Below are positions 32,995 through 43,221 of a stretch of 64,000 nt of DNA, piece after piece. Origin of the DNA: Thalassia testudinum (taxonomy: Eukaryota; Streptophyta; Magnoliopsida; Alismatales; Hydrocharitaceae); the NCBI GenBank assembly GCA_037157565.1, contig JAZHRO010000003.1, forward strand, positions 45,769,001 through 45,833,000, given 5' to 3'. The notes beneath the pieces were generated by a model that searched no databases, was not told where the DNA came from, and worked only from the letters and a program-made list of their open reading frames with translations. The translations under genes were made by a program, and so were the position numbers. Each line of letters starts with the position of its first letter. The first letter of the stretch is position 1.

Positions 32995-34540
32995 ATGTAT
33001 CCTTGCACATCTTTCACACATTTCAAATCCTACCCTCCTACCAACACTAATCCCCAAGATGATTACTATCCCGACTTGACTTGTGACTATCCTTCTCCTA
33101 GCTGGGATAACTTTGACTGGGGATATGAACCCGGACCTCAGTGTCCAGAGCCTAACCCTAGACAACAAGACTATGATTATTATCCTTCTCATGCCTATAA
33201 TGATTATAGATCTCCACCCTTTGATGACTAAACCAACCCTATCTACAATCAGTAAGGATATGTTGATTATAACACCTACCCTCCCCAGTATTCCACTAAA
33301 TATAGGTCACCACCATTCCTTGAACAACCCGAGACAACCTACTATCAAGGAGGAACCCAAGAACCTCAATATCTTGACTCCCCTAGATTTAACTCGAACC
33401 CACCCAACCCTGGACCGAACCATTTGGTTCAGGTGAACCAGGTCTAAGATAGGGTGTTGGCTAACTTGAGGAGCATCATACAATTTTTAGAAGCTCAATC
33501 AACACCATACACTGAAGCATTGAAGCCTATGATCGAAATGATTAATGAGCTTAATAGCTTTTTATTGGATTTGCTCCAAGATGTTAGAGATAGGGGCCCG
33601 CGTGAGTTTCTACTTGGGAAATTGTCAAGATTGAGGATGAAATTCGTGGTTCCCTTAGTTCAATCTTCAGATGATTCTCAAGGTGAACCCCTTTCAAGAG
33701 AGCCAATGTCTGAACCTGCTCAGGCACCTGTTAGGGGGTATACATGTTCTGAGGCTGGAGATAACCAGGTTGGTCTAGAGCAACCAATTGAGGATGAACT
33801 GATTGCATCATCCGAGATCCCTGAGCTAGGGAATGATGAAAAATATGTCTCCATGGACCATGAAATGACATGTGATTTTGAGACATATATAAATGAGGAT
33901 CAAGAATTCTTTAATTCTGAGGGTGAGGAATCTTTGAGTGACGTCCCACTTGAAGTTAAGGAAAATAATTTTAATGAGACAAATGAGCTTGAGGAGTATG
34001 ATGAACCATTTGATAGCCCGATTATTGAAGATTGTGACCTGGTTGGGGCTAACTTGGAGGATCTGAATCCTCATTTACTAGATGATTCAATCAGTGGCCC
34101 CTTTTCCTCAACCACACCCCAAAGAGCTGAATAATCATACTTTTGAGATCATTGTGCCCAAGTCAATCCTGATTCAGCCACAACTGTTGGACTTGCATAT
34201 TTTAATTGGGGTGTGCAACAATCTGGAGGTCTCGGAAACATTGATTTTGGAGGATAGAAATGTGGAAATGAAAATCTGGGAGGCTAATTCTGAGGGAAAC
34301 ATAATTTTGGATCTAAGGGTTCCTATTGACCTAAAACCACCAACTTTTCACCAAGACCCTTACGATATCTTTGATGTGCGACCCAAGCTTGGAATAACTG
34401 ACTATTTTTCTGAGCTAAACTTTAAATGGACATCTGAACCTAGCGAATCAAATCTACCTTTTGTCGAACACTTTAGTCTTGGGTTGCACACCACCAAACT
34501 GCAAGCCAAGCCCTGCAAGCTCAATAATCTTCGGTTCTAG
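32995..34540 (+). pseudogene. Unrecognised ~515-codon reading frame of element D
   Basis: I do not recognise this protein. One frame runs from an ATG at 32995 to 34134 with only three stops (33229, 33253, 33447), far fewer than the ~18 expected by chance. Then one extra T in a TTTT run near 34103 shifts it into the frame that stays open to 34540. The N-terminal ~130 residues are rich in Tyr, Pro, Asp and Asn with D-Y-Y and S-P-P repeats. Next comes a probable helix (about residues 155-200: A-N-L-R-S-I-I-Q-F-L-E, I-N-E-L-N-S-F-L-L-D-L-L), then a strongly acidic region and a mixed C-terminal part with D-P-Y-D-I-F-D-V. There is no CCHC knuckle, capsid block, protease site or RT motif. It might be a diverged gag-like protein or a product special to this family. 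Confidence 0.65.
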
Positions 34541-36146
34541 GTGATTTTCATCCAGAACCTTAGAACCACTCAACCCTGGGGCATGGGTCTGCACCACAAC
34601 TTGGTCCACATCTGTGGACATCTTCTGTTAGCTGGTCTGAGGATTAATCTTCTTAGTTTGATCTTGACCTACACTTGTGAATTCTCAATTTCTTCCTTGT
34701 ATGTATATTATAGCTAGCTAAAAGCATTAAACTTAACGTGTGTGTATGCTCTCTTCTTTGCGGAGCTGACCGGTTTGTCACAAAACTGAGGTGATATTCT
34801 ATTATTTCATCCATTTCATGTCTTTAGTTATACAATGAGGACATTGCATCATTTAGGCATGGGGGGTGGATACTTAATCCTGAAATTATTTCGTTAGCTC
34901 TGTAGAATTTCTTTTATTTTCTTTTTAAAAAAATTGAAAATTAAAAAAGGCAAAAAAAAAGAAAAAATAGAATTAGGAGAAGATAACATAGGCATTAGGT
35001 GTTATAAACTTTAGGAATTGATACTTTAGGACCTGAATACATAGACTCTTCAGATCTTCGAGCTTAATTAGCCCGAGTGTCCACTCGAATGTGGACTTAA
35101 TCTTGAGTCCTCGCCAAGTCAATTTTATTTTTAATTTGGTAAATAAACTGGGATGATAAGTACACGACTTATCAACCCACCCACTGATTTGAGGGGATTT
35201 TCAGTCTAATCATCTACACACTATTTGCACTGACTCACATTTTGGTGATTTTTACGAAAATTGGATAGCTAATGAACCATCTAGGGTGGTATGACTGGTA
35301 AGTTATTGGTGGTAACAACTCATTGGTCGGTTGTCCAAAGCCCAGCCACATGATCATTCTCTTTATACTGCCTTTAGGTAAATCTTAGATCATGGAAGCC
35401 ACCTACTTAGAAAAGAATAAAAGAAAAGAATAAAAAAAGAAGGAAAAGGAAAAAATAGAAAAATGAGAAAATAAAAAAATAAATAAAACCACACTTCACC
35501 GCACGAGTATGGCTGGGAAGTTGCCGTGGGTAACAGCCCATTGGCTAGTTGTCCAGAGCCTAGCTCACAAAAATGCACAAATAATTCCTAAAACACTTAG
35601 GGAAGAAGAGAGGAAGTAGAATAAATCGGGGAGATATACACTAGGTTTGCCCTTGTGTTGACCCCATAAAGAAATAAAAAAAGTAGGGAGAAAGCTACTG
35701 ATCGGAAAGATAAACCTCTAGGTAGAAATCTTTAAGGTCACCTAGGGTCGTAGAAACCCGAAGTCTATTCTAATGACTGCTTAGTGAGTCTAGCACCCTT
35801 TCACAAGATGCTTAGCACTTAAAGTCCTTTCTGAGTCTTGGGAGGGTCAGGTAGCTGTAAAAAGTTATCCTGAAACTCTCAAACTCCAAAAGTCCAAAAA
35901 AATTAGAAAAGAAGAAAAAGTAAAAAAAAATGAATCTTCCATTTTCAAATAAGGTGAGGACTTGGGCAATTTGTATTTTAGCAAGCACTTGGGCACTGTC
36001 AAGTCTTTGTAGCTTAGGACCTTAGTTGAAAATTTTCTTTTGTTAATAAGCAACAAATGCCATAAGTGATCGAGCCCTAATTCCATTTTTATACATAGCA
36101 TATAGTTTAATTTTGCTAGGGACTAGTAAAAGATAGGCATAGGGTA
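34541..36146 (+). other. 3' untranslated region of element D
   Basis: It includes the dyad CAATGAGGACATTG (34833-34846) and the internal purine tract GCATGGGGGGTGG (34857-34868). The ~60-nt motif occurs twice (about 35291-35350 and 35508-35568), and the LTR-adjacent tract lies at 36134-36146. It is homologous to the 3' regions of G (7834-9028) and C (55035-56217), reversed in strand. A-rich runs at 34920-34970 and 35400-35480. No gene seen. Confidence 0.75.
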
Positions 36147-37597
36147 TGATGTAGACACATCCATTTAGGTTAAAATGCCTATTTATGCATGTCTCTAGGC
36201 TTAGATATGCATTCCATACTATAAATATTGCATACCATGCATCATTCTACTTTAAGAATAGTTTGTGTATATTTTAGGTTAATTACGTCCTTTTATGGCC
36301 AAGAGAGTAGGAAATTTAATTTGGAGCCTTGGACTAACAATCCGACCACACGGATCTAATCAGGACGACGATCAGAGTCCAACGCCTCCAAAATCACCTT
36401 AATCAGAGTCCCATAGCGCAATATGTAGTCTGAGGAAAATCAACGACTGAGGGACTAGGTGATGCAATTCAAAGCTTCAAACAACAAATCTGACCGTATG
36501 GATGGATTCGGGTCGATAATTGTAGCCCAACAACATGAAAATTGACTCAATCGGACCTCTATAGCAGCCCCTACAATGAAAAGAAGATGGACGACACAAA
36601 TCGCACCATGTGGTGCAACCCAGGACACCCATGCGCACGCACGTGCCACCACACGTGCACAGTAGCACAGGTGCACGCACGCACGCGGAGGCACGCACGC
36701 ATAGTAGCACAGCGGGCGGGAGTGGGCACGTGCGGAGGTAGCGGCAGCAGCAACGCACACGGGCACATAGTGTGTAGAGGCGTGCGACATGGGCGCACAG
36801 AGCACGTGCCAGCACAGCAGCAACGTGGGTGCAAGGCTATCTTCAGCCACGTTTATGACCATCACTAAATGTCCTATATACGAAATTAATCATTTCTTCC
36901 ACTATAAAAGGACCCCTACCCCTCCCATTCTTCTTCATCTCTTCCTTTCTTCCTCTCACCACCTCCAAGGCTCTAGAGAGAGCTTGTCCCAAGCCCAGGA
37001 TGCTCCTCTAGAGTAGAATCAAATATTTTTCCCTTGGAGCATTCCGCGGCCGTCCTCTCACCTACTTTGGGATGTAGATCCTCGCTGCGACACCATCCTG
37101 CCCCGCCCTCCATCTTCGGCTCTATTCTCGTTCATCCCACTCTCACCACCTTCCTCCTGACGACGTCAGAGCGAGTCATCCTCCGAGCGACCGTCAAGGG
37201 AGATTCTCTCACCTATATCTTTCTTTACTACTTTCTAGTATAGTTTTTCCCACTTTCATAGTTGTAGAAACATTTGATCAAGAAATATATGATTGTTCCT
37301 CTCTCTCTATATATATATTATTTTTGCAAGTAGATTAGTTAGACAAGTTTGCGTCGACCTGATCTCTTGCTTGATAAAACACCAAAAAATTATAAAATAT
37401 AAAAAATGACAAAAACAAATAAAAAATGAAACACATATTTTTCAAACCAAACATTTGCCTCCCTGTGTTCGACTCAGGACTCACCTTTCGAGTTTCAATT
37501 ATAAATATTATCTGATTGATGGATTTTCTTGTGAATCGAACTATGACAACAGGTTTTCGAAACTCAAATCTTTTCACGACAAATCTCCACTGCATCA
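36147..37597 (+). repeat. 3' LTR of element D
   Basis: It starts TGATGTAGAC and ends CTGCATCA. It has four CACGTG boxes (36640-36645, 36652-36657, 36727-36732, 36803-36808) in a purine-pyrimidine alternating GC-rich stretch, an intact TATAAAAG (36903-36910), a short (CT)n(AT)n tract (37299-37319) and a T-arm-like block (37462-37478). Transcription from here would run into element E antisense. Confidence 0.9.
36903..36910 (+). promoter_or_regulatory. TATA box of the 3' LTR of D
   Basis: TATAAAAG, preserved here but changed to TATGAAAG in the 5' LTR. Confidence 0.65.
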
Positions 37598-37602
37598 CTA
37601 AT

Positions 37603-38100
37603 CAGAGCATGGGGGACACAAAATATCCTAAAGATATGATGGTTTTATGATTAGCTCACCTCGTTGGGATAGTCTCAACCAACTTTGAGACATAATCAAC
37701 TATGAGATGAATGTACTCGAAGGCTTGCGAGTTTGGGAATGGGCCCATAAAATCAATGCCCCAAACGTCGAACACTTCTACAACTAAGATAGGTTGGAGA
37801 GGCATCATGTCTCTCCTAGTCATAGAATTGACCGATTGACATCATTTACAACATTTGGCGAATTAATGTGTATCTTTAAAAATAGTCGACTAGAATAAAC
37901 CTAATTGCAAAATCTTTGCAGTGATTCTTTTTCCAGAGAAATGATCACCACAGGCATCACTATGGCAAAAAGATATCACACTCGAGATCTCAAAGTCGAG
38001 GATGAATCTCCTGATTATCTGATCTGATACAATACGGAAAAGCAGGGGGTCGTCCCAAAAATAAAACTTGGCTTTTGACAAGAATTTGAGTTTTTGGTCC
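37603..38100 (-). pseudogene. Integrase, N-terminal part, element E
   Basis: Minus-strand integrase up to the D insertion. The zinc-region histidines lie in F-C-H-S-D-A-C-G-D-H-F near 37940. The first catalytic Asp, in G-I-D-F-M-G-P-F-P, lies near 37750. It then continues to F-G-I-P-like sequence interrupted at 37603. Rejoining the two sides of D through one copy of CTAAT restores the reading across the second catalytic Asp, which confirms the insertion site. The frame has stops. Confidence 0.75.
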
Positions 38101-39389
38101 TTAGATAATCTCACAGTTATCTTACCTAAGACAAGATAATTCACTACATCCACATACCAAGGAAACTCCGATGAATCTATTGCCAACAAAGATTCATCTG
38201 GAAAATTATCAGATATAAGCGGGGAATAAGGGATGTGGGCCAGGTCGAGCTGGGATAAGTGATCCGCCACTACATTATGCACTTTGACTTTGCCGTGGAT
38301 TTTGATATCAAATTCCTCCAATAGAAGGATCCATCTGATCAAGCTGGGTTTGGCATCCTTCTTTGCCAAGAAATGTCGGAGGGTGGAATGATCAGTAAAG
38401 ATAATGACTTTTGACCCTAACAAATAAGAGCAGAATATCTCCAGTCCGAGTACTACAGCTAGTAGTTCCTTTTTCAGTGACTGTGCAATTACGTTGAGCC
38501 TCATTTAGCATCTCGCTAGCGTAGTAAATAATGAGGGTGGCGTTCCCGACATTGGCCCAGAATGGCTCCAAGAGTGAAATCAGAGCCATCACACAATCTC
38601 GAAATCGAGAGACTAGTAGGGTGGCTGGAGAATAGGGGGATTAGATACAGTGCTTCGTAAAGTCTCAAAAACACTGTGACATAAGGAATCAAAATCAAAT
38701 GGGACAACGACTATAAGAAAATTCATCAATGGGCGAGCGATTTTTGAGAAATCTCGAATAAATCTCACTTAAAATCAAACATGACCCAGGAAAGATCGAA
38801 TCTGTTTGACCGAACATCATTAAGGTAATCAAAAAATGATGTTTGATTTCACTTAGTTGACAACGACTTCATTTACAGAGATCTTCTGACCTAGTACTCT
38901 ACCATCCCTCACCATTAAATGGCTAATCTCCCCTGAAGGTACTAGGTTAACCTCAATGCACTTCCCCACGATCTTGGTGAGGTTATCAATACAAGACTGA
39001 AAATCATCTCCAAAAATGGAGAAATCATCCATAAATACTTCCATGAAATCCCCCATCATGTCAGAAAATATGGCCATCATACAATGCAGCAAAGTCGCAG
39101 GTGCGTTGCAGAGGCCAAAGGGCATTCGCTTGAAAGTGCATGTACCAAAAGGATACGTGGAAGTTGCCTTGTCCTGATCTTTCGGGTTAACCACAACCTG
39201 ATTATACATGGAGTATCCATTCAAAAAATGAAAGAAGCTTTGCCTAGCTAACCATTCTAAGATCTGATCAATGAAAGGTAAAGGAAAATGATCCTTTTTA
39301 GTATCCCTGCTTAGCTTACGATAATCAATGCATACCCGCTACAAAGTTGTGGTGCGAGTTGGGATGGATTAACCTTTTTCATTTTTTGT
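38101..39389 (-). pseudogene. Reverse transcriptase and RNase H, element E
   Basis: Minus-strand RT entering at 39389 (T-N-E-K-G-like, then V-C-I-D-Y absent or altered) with F-G-L-C-N-A-P near 39110 and an intact catalytic F-M-D-D (about 39030). RNase H follows, with K-E-L-L-A-V-V near 38460, T-D-H-S near 38390 and V-A-D-H-L-S near 38265. The longest open piece is 37890-38504 (204 residues, spanning RNase H to integrase). The N-terminal lead-in of RT is cut by the copia LTR at 39390. Frameshifts near 38540 and 38880. Confidence 0.75.
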
Positions 39390-40296
39390 TGTAAGTACCT
39401 CTGTTTTAATGCACCAAAATTATGTTATCTATCTAGACTAATCTTTAAAGACTTTCTCGTTGATTCATGGAATGGAGCAAGAAGCTTGTTGTAGTCTCTC
39501 GTTAAGTCTTTTACTTTTCTTTGACTCTAATATTTTGTAAGGAACCTTAAATGATTTTTGTGCTAAACATAAATTTCTAAAATCAAGTTTTGAGGTTAAT
39601 TGATCGACCAAATCATTAATTAATCGATCAAATGTACTCAAATTAGGAAGTTGATTAAGATACCTTTTATCGACCAATTAGCTTAATTAATCGACAAATA
39701 GGTGATCAATAAAATAACTACTTTGACGGACCAAAAGTTATTTTGATCGACCAAAAGTTATTTTGATCGACCAAACTACCTTAATTGATTGACCAATTAA
39801 ATTTGAATTACTTCCTATTAATGTCGATTTACTAGTATAAATAGAGGTCCTTGGTAGCCCTTTTTCACAACACATTTAATGAAGAAAACTGTTTGGAAAA
39901 ATTGCTCTCATGATTTCTCTTAAGTGCTCTTGCACTTCAGTTTCTACACTTTCAAGAAGCACACCGATCAAAATATCTCTACAAAAATATTTATTCAATT
40001 TCTCTTAAGGTTTGTGCTTCTTTAAGTTGATAAGAGAAGGGATTCTTGTAAGAGGTTGTGTCACCTTCATTCAAGTGGTACATTATTCGATTGACTACCA
40101 TTACTTAGTCGGAAAAATCCTAAGTTGGGCGACTTAGGTAGTGATTTTTACCCGAAAGGGTTTCCACTATAAATTCAGGTGTCATTTGTGCATGAATTTT
40201 TTACTTGAATTTATCTCGTAGTTATTATTTTTGAAATTGTCAAGCGATACTATTCACCCCTCCCCTCTAGTATACCGCTTAGATCTACAGGACCCA
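39390..40296 (+). repeat. 5' LTR of copia element K
   Basis: It starts TGTAAGTACCTC and ends near GGACCCA. U3 has about eight variants of GATCGACCAA (39600-39795), including two adjacent identical ~22-bp units. TATAAATA lies at 39836-39843. The conserved end block tactattcacccctcccctc is shared with the inverted LTR at 48857-50002. Confidence 0.85.
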
Positions 40297-40300
40297 TGCT

Positions 40301-40312
40301 TGGTATCAGAGC
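40301..40312 (+). promoter_or_regulatory. Primer-binding site of K (tRNA-iMet)
   Basis: TGGTATCAGAGC, the standard plant copia primer site complementary to initiator methionine tRNA, just after the LTR. Confidence 0.95.
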
Positions 40313-40328
40313 CTAAGCTATCCAAAAG

Positions 40329-40575
40329 ATGTCAAAATCCTCTACTGACATGTATGCTGAGGGGCAATCTATTGCTCGACCTCCATTGTTCAATGGAATG
40401 AACTATGGTTAATGGAGGACCAGAATGCAAATCTTCCTGGAATCATGGATTTCGAGGCATGGGATGTCATCACCTCTAAGTACACTCGTCTGGAGATCAA
40501 GGAGTGGTAGTGACTCCAGATCAGAAGAAGCCAGCATTACACAATGCAAAGGCAATGAACACGATCTTTTGTGGA
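40329..40575 (+). pseudogene. copia gag, segment 1
   Basis: An ATG at 40329, 17 bases after the primer site, opens gag with R-P-P-L-F-N-G near residue 19. It then has a stop (W-codon neighbourhood, 40410), W-R-T-R-M-Q-I-F-L and a frameshift. Near 40515-40570 another frame gives H-N-A-K-A-M-N. The coding sequence is cut at the GTGGA target site by solo LTR A and resumes at 42742. This is the N-terminal part of the capsid-type copia gag. Confidence 0.75.
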
Positions 40576-42736
40576 TGATGTGGGAAATACGCATTTTGTT
40601 AAGTACGCGAAATAGTGTCATAAGCGTAAATCCACAATCAACTTTTAAATTTATAAAACCTAGATAGTGGATTATCTAGGGTCGTCCAAGGAGGTCAATT
40701 CATTAATCACAAGAATTGATTCTCTCTCTCGCCACTCAAATCTGCACCTATGTTTTTGTGATTTTGATTTATATTGTTTCTAGGGTTTTCAGAAGCAATC
40801 AGATATTTTGATGAAAAGATTATTATGCTAAATCTATCAACTAACCCTACATGACAGGAATGAAACCCTCTCTTCTAAGATCACCCTAGGCAAGTGTGCT
40901 TAGGGTAATTAGAAGAGGAGAGTGTGGTGTGAACTACACTAAAATAACATGGGAAATACTCTAAGATAAAGATATAAACTTGGAAGGCAAAGAGAACTTG
41001 TATTACTAGCAAAGTAGATGAAATGTAGTTGAATGCTTGTTACATGAAAGATAAGGAAACACTAGCCAATACATGAAAAATATAAAGATAAAGAAGAAGG
41101 GGAATTCGCTGTAGAAGTTCTGGAGAGCCCTTGCTCTAAGTGTGGTTGCCCCACACTTGAAAAGGGTTTCCTTTGCTTCTTCTTGATGTAGTCCTCCTCT
41201 AACCAATCCTCCAAGGTAGGTGTCAACCACCTTGCTCCTCCTCTTGCCTGGTCGTCCCTTCAAGTGTGAAGATCTCCTCCTTGGCGTGGCAAAAGGGAGA
41301 GGAAGGAGAGGAAGAAGCCACCAAGGGGGTGGGTAGGTTGTCCCCTTGATCTTCTCTTCTTCTTCCTTGGCGTGGATGAAGGTGGTATGGGTGGAACCTA
41401 ATTTAATGGAGAAGATGGGAATTATGCGGTGGTAGGGTAGGGTATTTATAGGATGGGAAGGGGAGTAGTTATGGTATTTTTGGAGGGAAATGAAGGGGTG
41501 CTTGGATATTTTTGGAGGGAAAAATGGAAGGGAAATAAAGAGGTGCCTTGGTTTTCCCTCCAAAACTACCTTCTAGATGGTGTTGATTTTGGAGGGAAAA
41601 AATGAAGGGTGGAGATGGGTCGAAGGGGTACGAGTAGGGTTGGATTTCAAGGGTTTTGGAGAGAAAAAGTTGTCATCATTTTTATGTGGTTTTGGAGGGA
41701 ATTTGGTGGTGTCTTTTGGCGGTAGGGAGGGGTGAAGGGATGTATAGGGTTGGCACCAAGATTGAGGTGGAGTGGTGGTAGCTTAGGTGGACTTAGGTAA
41801 GGTTAGTTGGTGGAGCTAGTTAGGATAGTTTTAGGGTTAGGCTTTGGTGGCCAAGGAGGTGACTAGGTAAAGCTAAGCTAGCTTAGCTAGTAAGGAGTAG
41901 GGTAGAGAGGTAGAGGGAGCTAGGGTTTTGGAGGTGAAGAGCTGGAAGTAGTTGGAAGGAACTATACTAGAGCTGGTGGCTGCTGAAGAGAACTGCAAGG
42001 AGCTACCTTAGCTGGCTTAGCTTGCTAGTTCTTTGCTAGCTGCTAAGCCAAGCTAAGATGAGCTGGCTTTTGCTGATACGAGCTGAGATGAGCTGGGTCT
42101 GGTCTTCCCAGAGAATACATAGCTAGATGTAGTAGCTAGCTTAGGTCAAGTAGCTCAACTCAACCAAGTCGAGCTGAGTTTGGTCTCCAAGAGCTGGACT
42201 TGAGCTGGCTTGAGCTGGTTGAGGTCATCTTCAGCTGACTAGGTCTAGCTAGTTGATGGCAGTAGCTAGTCCTAGTCAAGTTGAGCTTCCAGAAAATTAT
42301 TTTGAGCTGGAGGAGTTGGAATGGAGCTGAGATCAATAGATTTGAGCTAGTTTGAGCTGCCATCTAGCTGAGGTGAGCTGAATGGAGCTGAGGTGAACTA
42401 GCTAGAGCTACCATTTAGCTAAGATGAGCTAAATGGAGCTAGGGATGAGTTGATCCAGCTAGAATGAGCTAGGATCCAATTGGGATGAGTTGGATCTAGC
42501 TAGGATCCAGCTCATAGGAACTTCTTCATGTTCTGCCTTCCTAAGTGCAAAGATATGTGGGATCTGACTTTATATCTAACCCTGACACTCAAATAGATGC
42601 ATTAAAAATAAAATGCAATGCATGCCTAACCTAGGTGAATGCATAAATGAAGCCCGAAAACCTATTTGTAGAGTTAAAATCCAAAGAGCTAGATCTATTT
42701 TAGGGCATAAGAATGATGATAAACTAGCATTTATCA
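40576..42736 (-). mobile_element. Solo LTR, family A, inserted in copia gag
   Basis: 2161 bp, TGATGTGGG...TTTATCA as read on plus. It is flanked by GTGGA (40571-40575) and ATGGA (42737-42741), a 5-bp duplication with one change. Removing it with one repeat copy restores the gag frame (F-C-G-L-S-K-E). It is the only full-length family-A LTR in the window. The minus-strand TATAAATA box is at 41443-41450. The AGCT-rich block is at about 41780-42540. An open frame at 41006-41563 lies in the R-U5 part and has no recognisable domain. Confidence 0.85.
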
Positions 42737-42741
42737 ATGGA

Positions 42742-43221
42742 CTCTCGAAGGAGGAGTTCAATCGAGTATCAGCCTGCAAAACTGCTCACGAGATCTAAAG
42801 CATCTTGGAAGTCACCCATGAAGGTACCTCTAAGATAAAAGAAACCAAAGTTAATTTACTAATCCAAAAGTATGAGTTGTTCAAGATGAAGAAAGGGGAG
42901 TTTATCAAGTGGATGTTTACAAGGTTCACGGACATTGTAAACTCTCTACGGAACATGGACCAAGGGATTAAGAATGAAGCCCTGGTGAGGAAGATTCTTC
43001 GATATCTCACCAGTGATTGGGAAACAAAGACCACTACCATCCAGGAATCAAAGGATCTATCAACCTTAAAGCTGGATGATCTTATTGGCAGTCTCATGGC
43101 ATATGAAGTTCAGCTCCAACACATGAAGGAGAATGAAAGTGAAGGAACCAAAAAGAAGACTGTAGCACTTGAAGCCAATGATCACTCAATGGAAACCTCA
43201 AGTGAAGATGAAGAAGATGGC
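42742..43221 (+). pseudogene. copia gag, segment 2 (UBN2-like block)
   Basis: Continues gag after solo LTR A: S-K-E-E-F-N-R-V-S, H-E-G-T, then an open 139-residue stretch (42805-43221) with V-N-L-L-I-Q-K-Y-E-L-F, a helix-rich capsid pattern and a final acidic S-S-E-D-E-E-D. A stop replaces the Trp of the H-E-I-W position near 42797. It is cut at 43222 by solo LTR L with a perfect ATGGC duplication and resumes at 44929. Confidence 0.85.

Larger units (their letters stand above)
30285..37597 (+). mobile_element. Complete non-autonomous LTR retrotransposon D
   Basis: A full structure of 7313 bp with the direct repeat CTAAT on both sides (30280-30284 and 37598-37602). Its 5' and 3' LTRs are 1455 and 1451 bp. 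It has a primer site, a long leader, one reading frame that is not gag or pol, an internal purine tract, a 3' region and an LTR-adjacent purine tract (36134-36146). The LTR is related to family G, and leader and 3' region blocks match element C. It lacks protease, RT and integrase, so its mobility must have come from another element. In the first ~165 bases the LTRs differ at about ten positions, so the insertion is not recent. It sits in the integrase gene of element E. Confidence 0.9.

Noticed and set aside
33454..34134. Reading frame of D as an ordinary gag
   Set aside because: No capsid-type W/F-rich block or zinc knuckle like those seen in gag of G, J, I and C; kept as unrecognised instead.
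36455..36865. Cys-rich open frames in several frames of LTR D
   Set aside because: They arise from the GC-rich alternating repeat in U3; they overlap on both strands and are not kept in the 5' LTR in the same form.
41006..41563. 185-codon open frame inside solo LTR A as a possible host gene
   Set aside because: It lies wholly within an LTR bounded by target-site duplications, downstream of its TATA box, with no recognisable domain; treated as chance or LTR leader.
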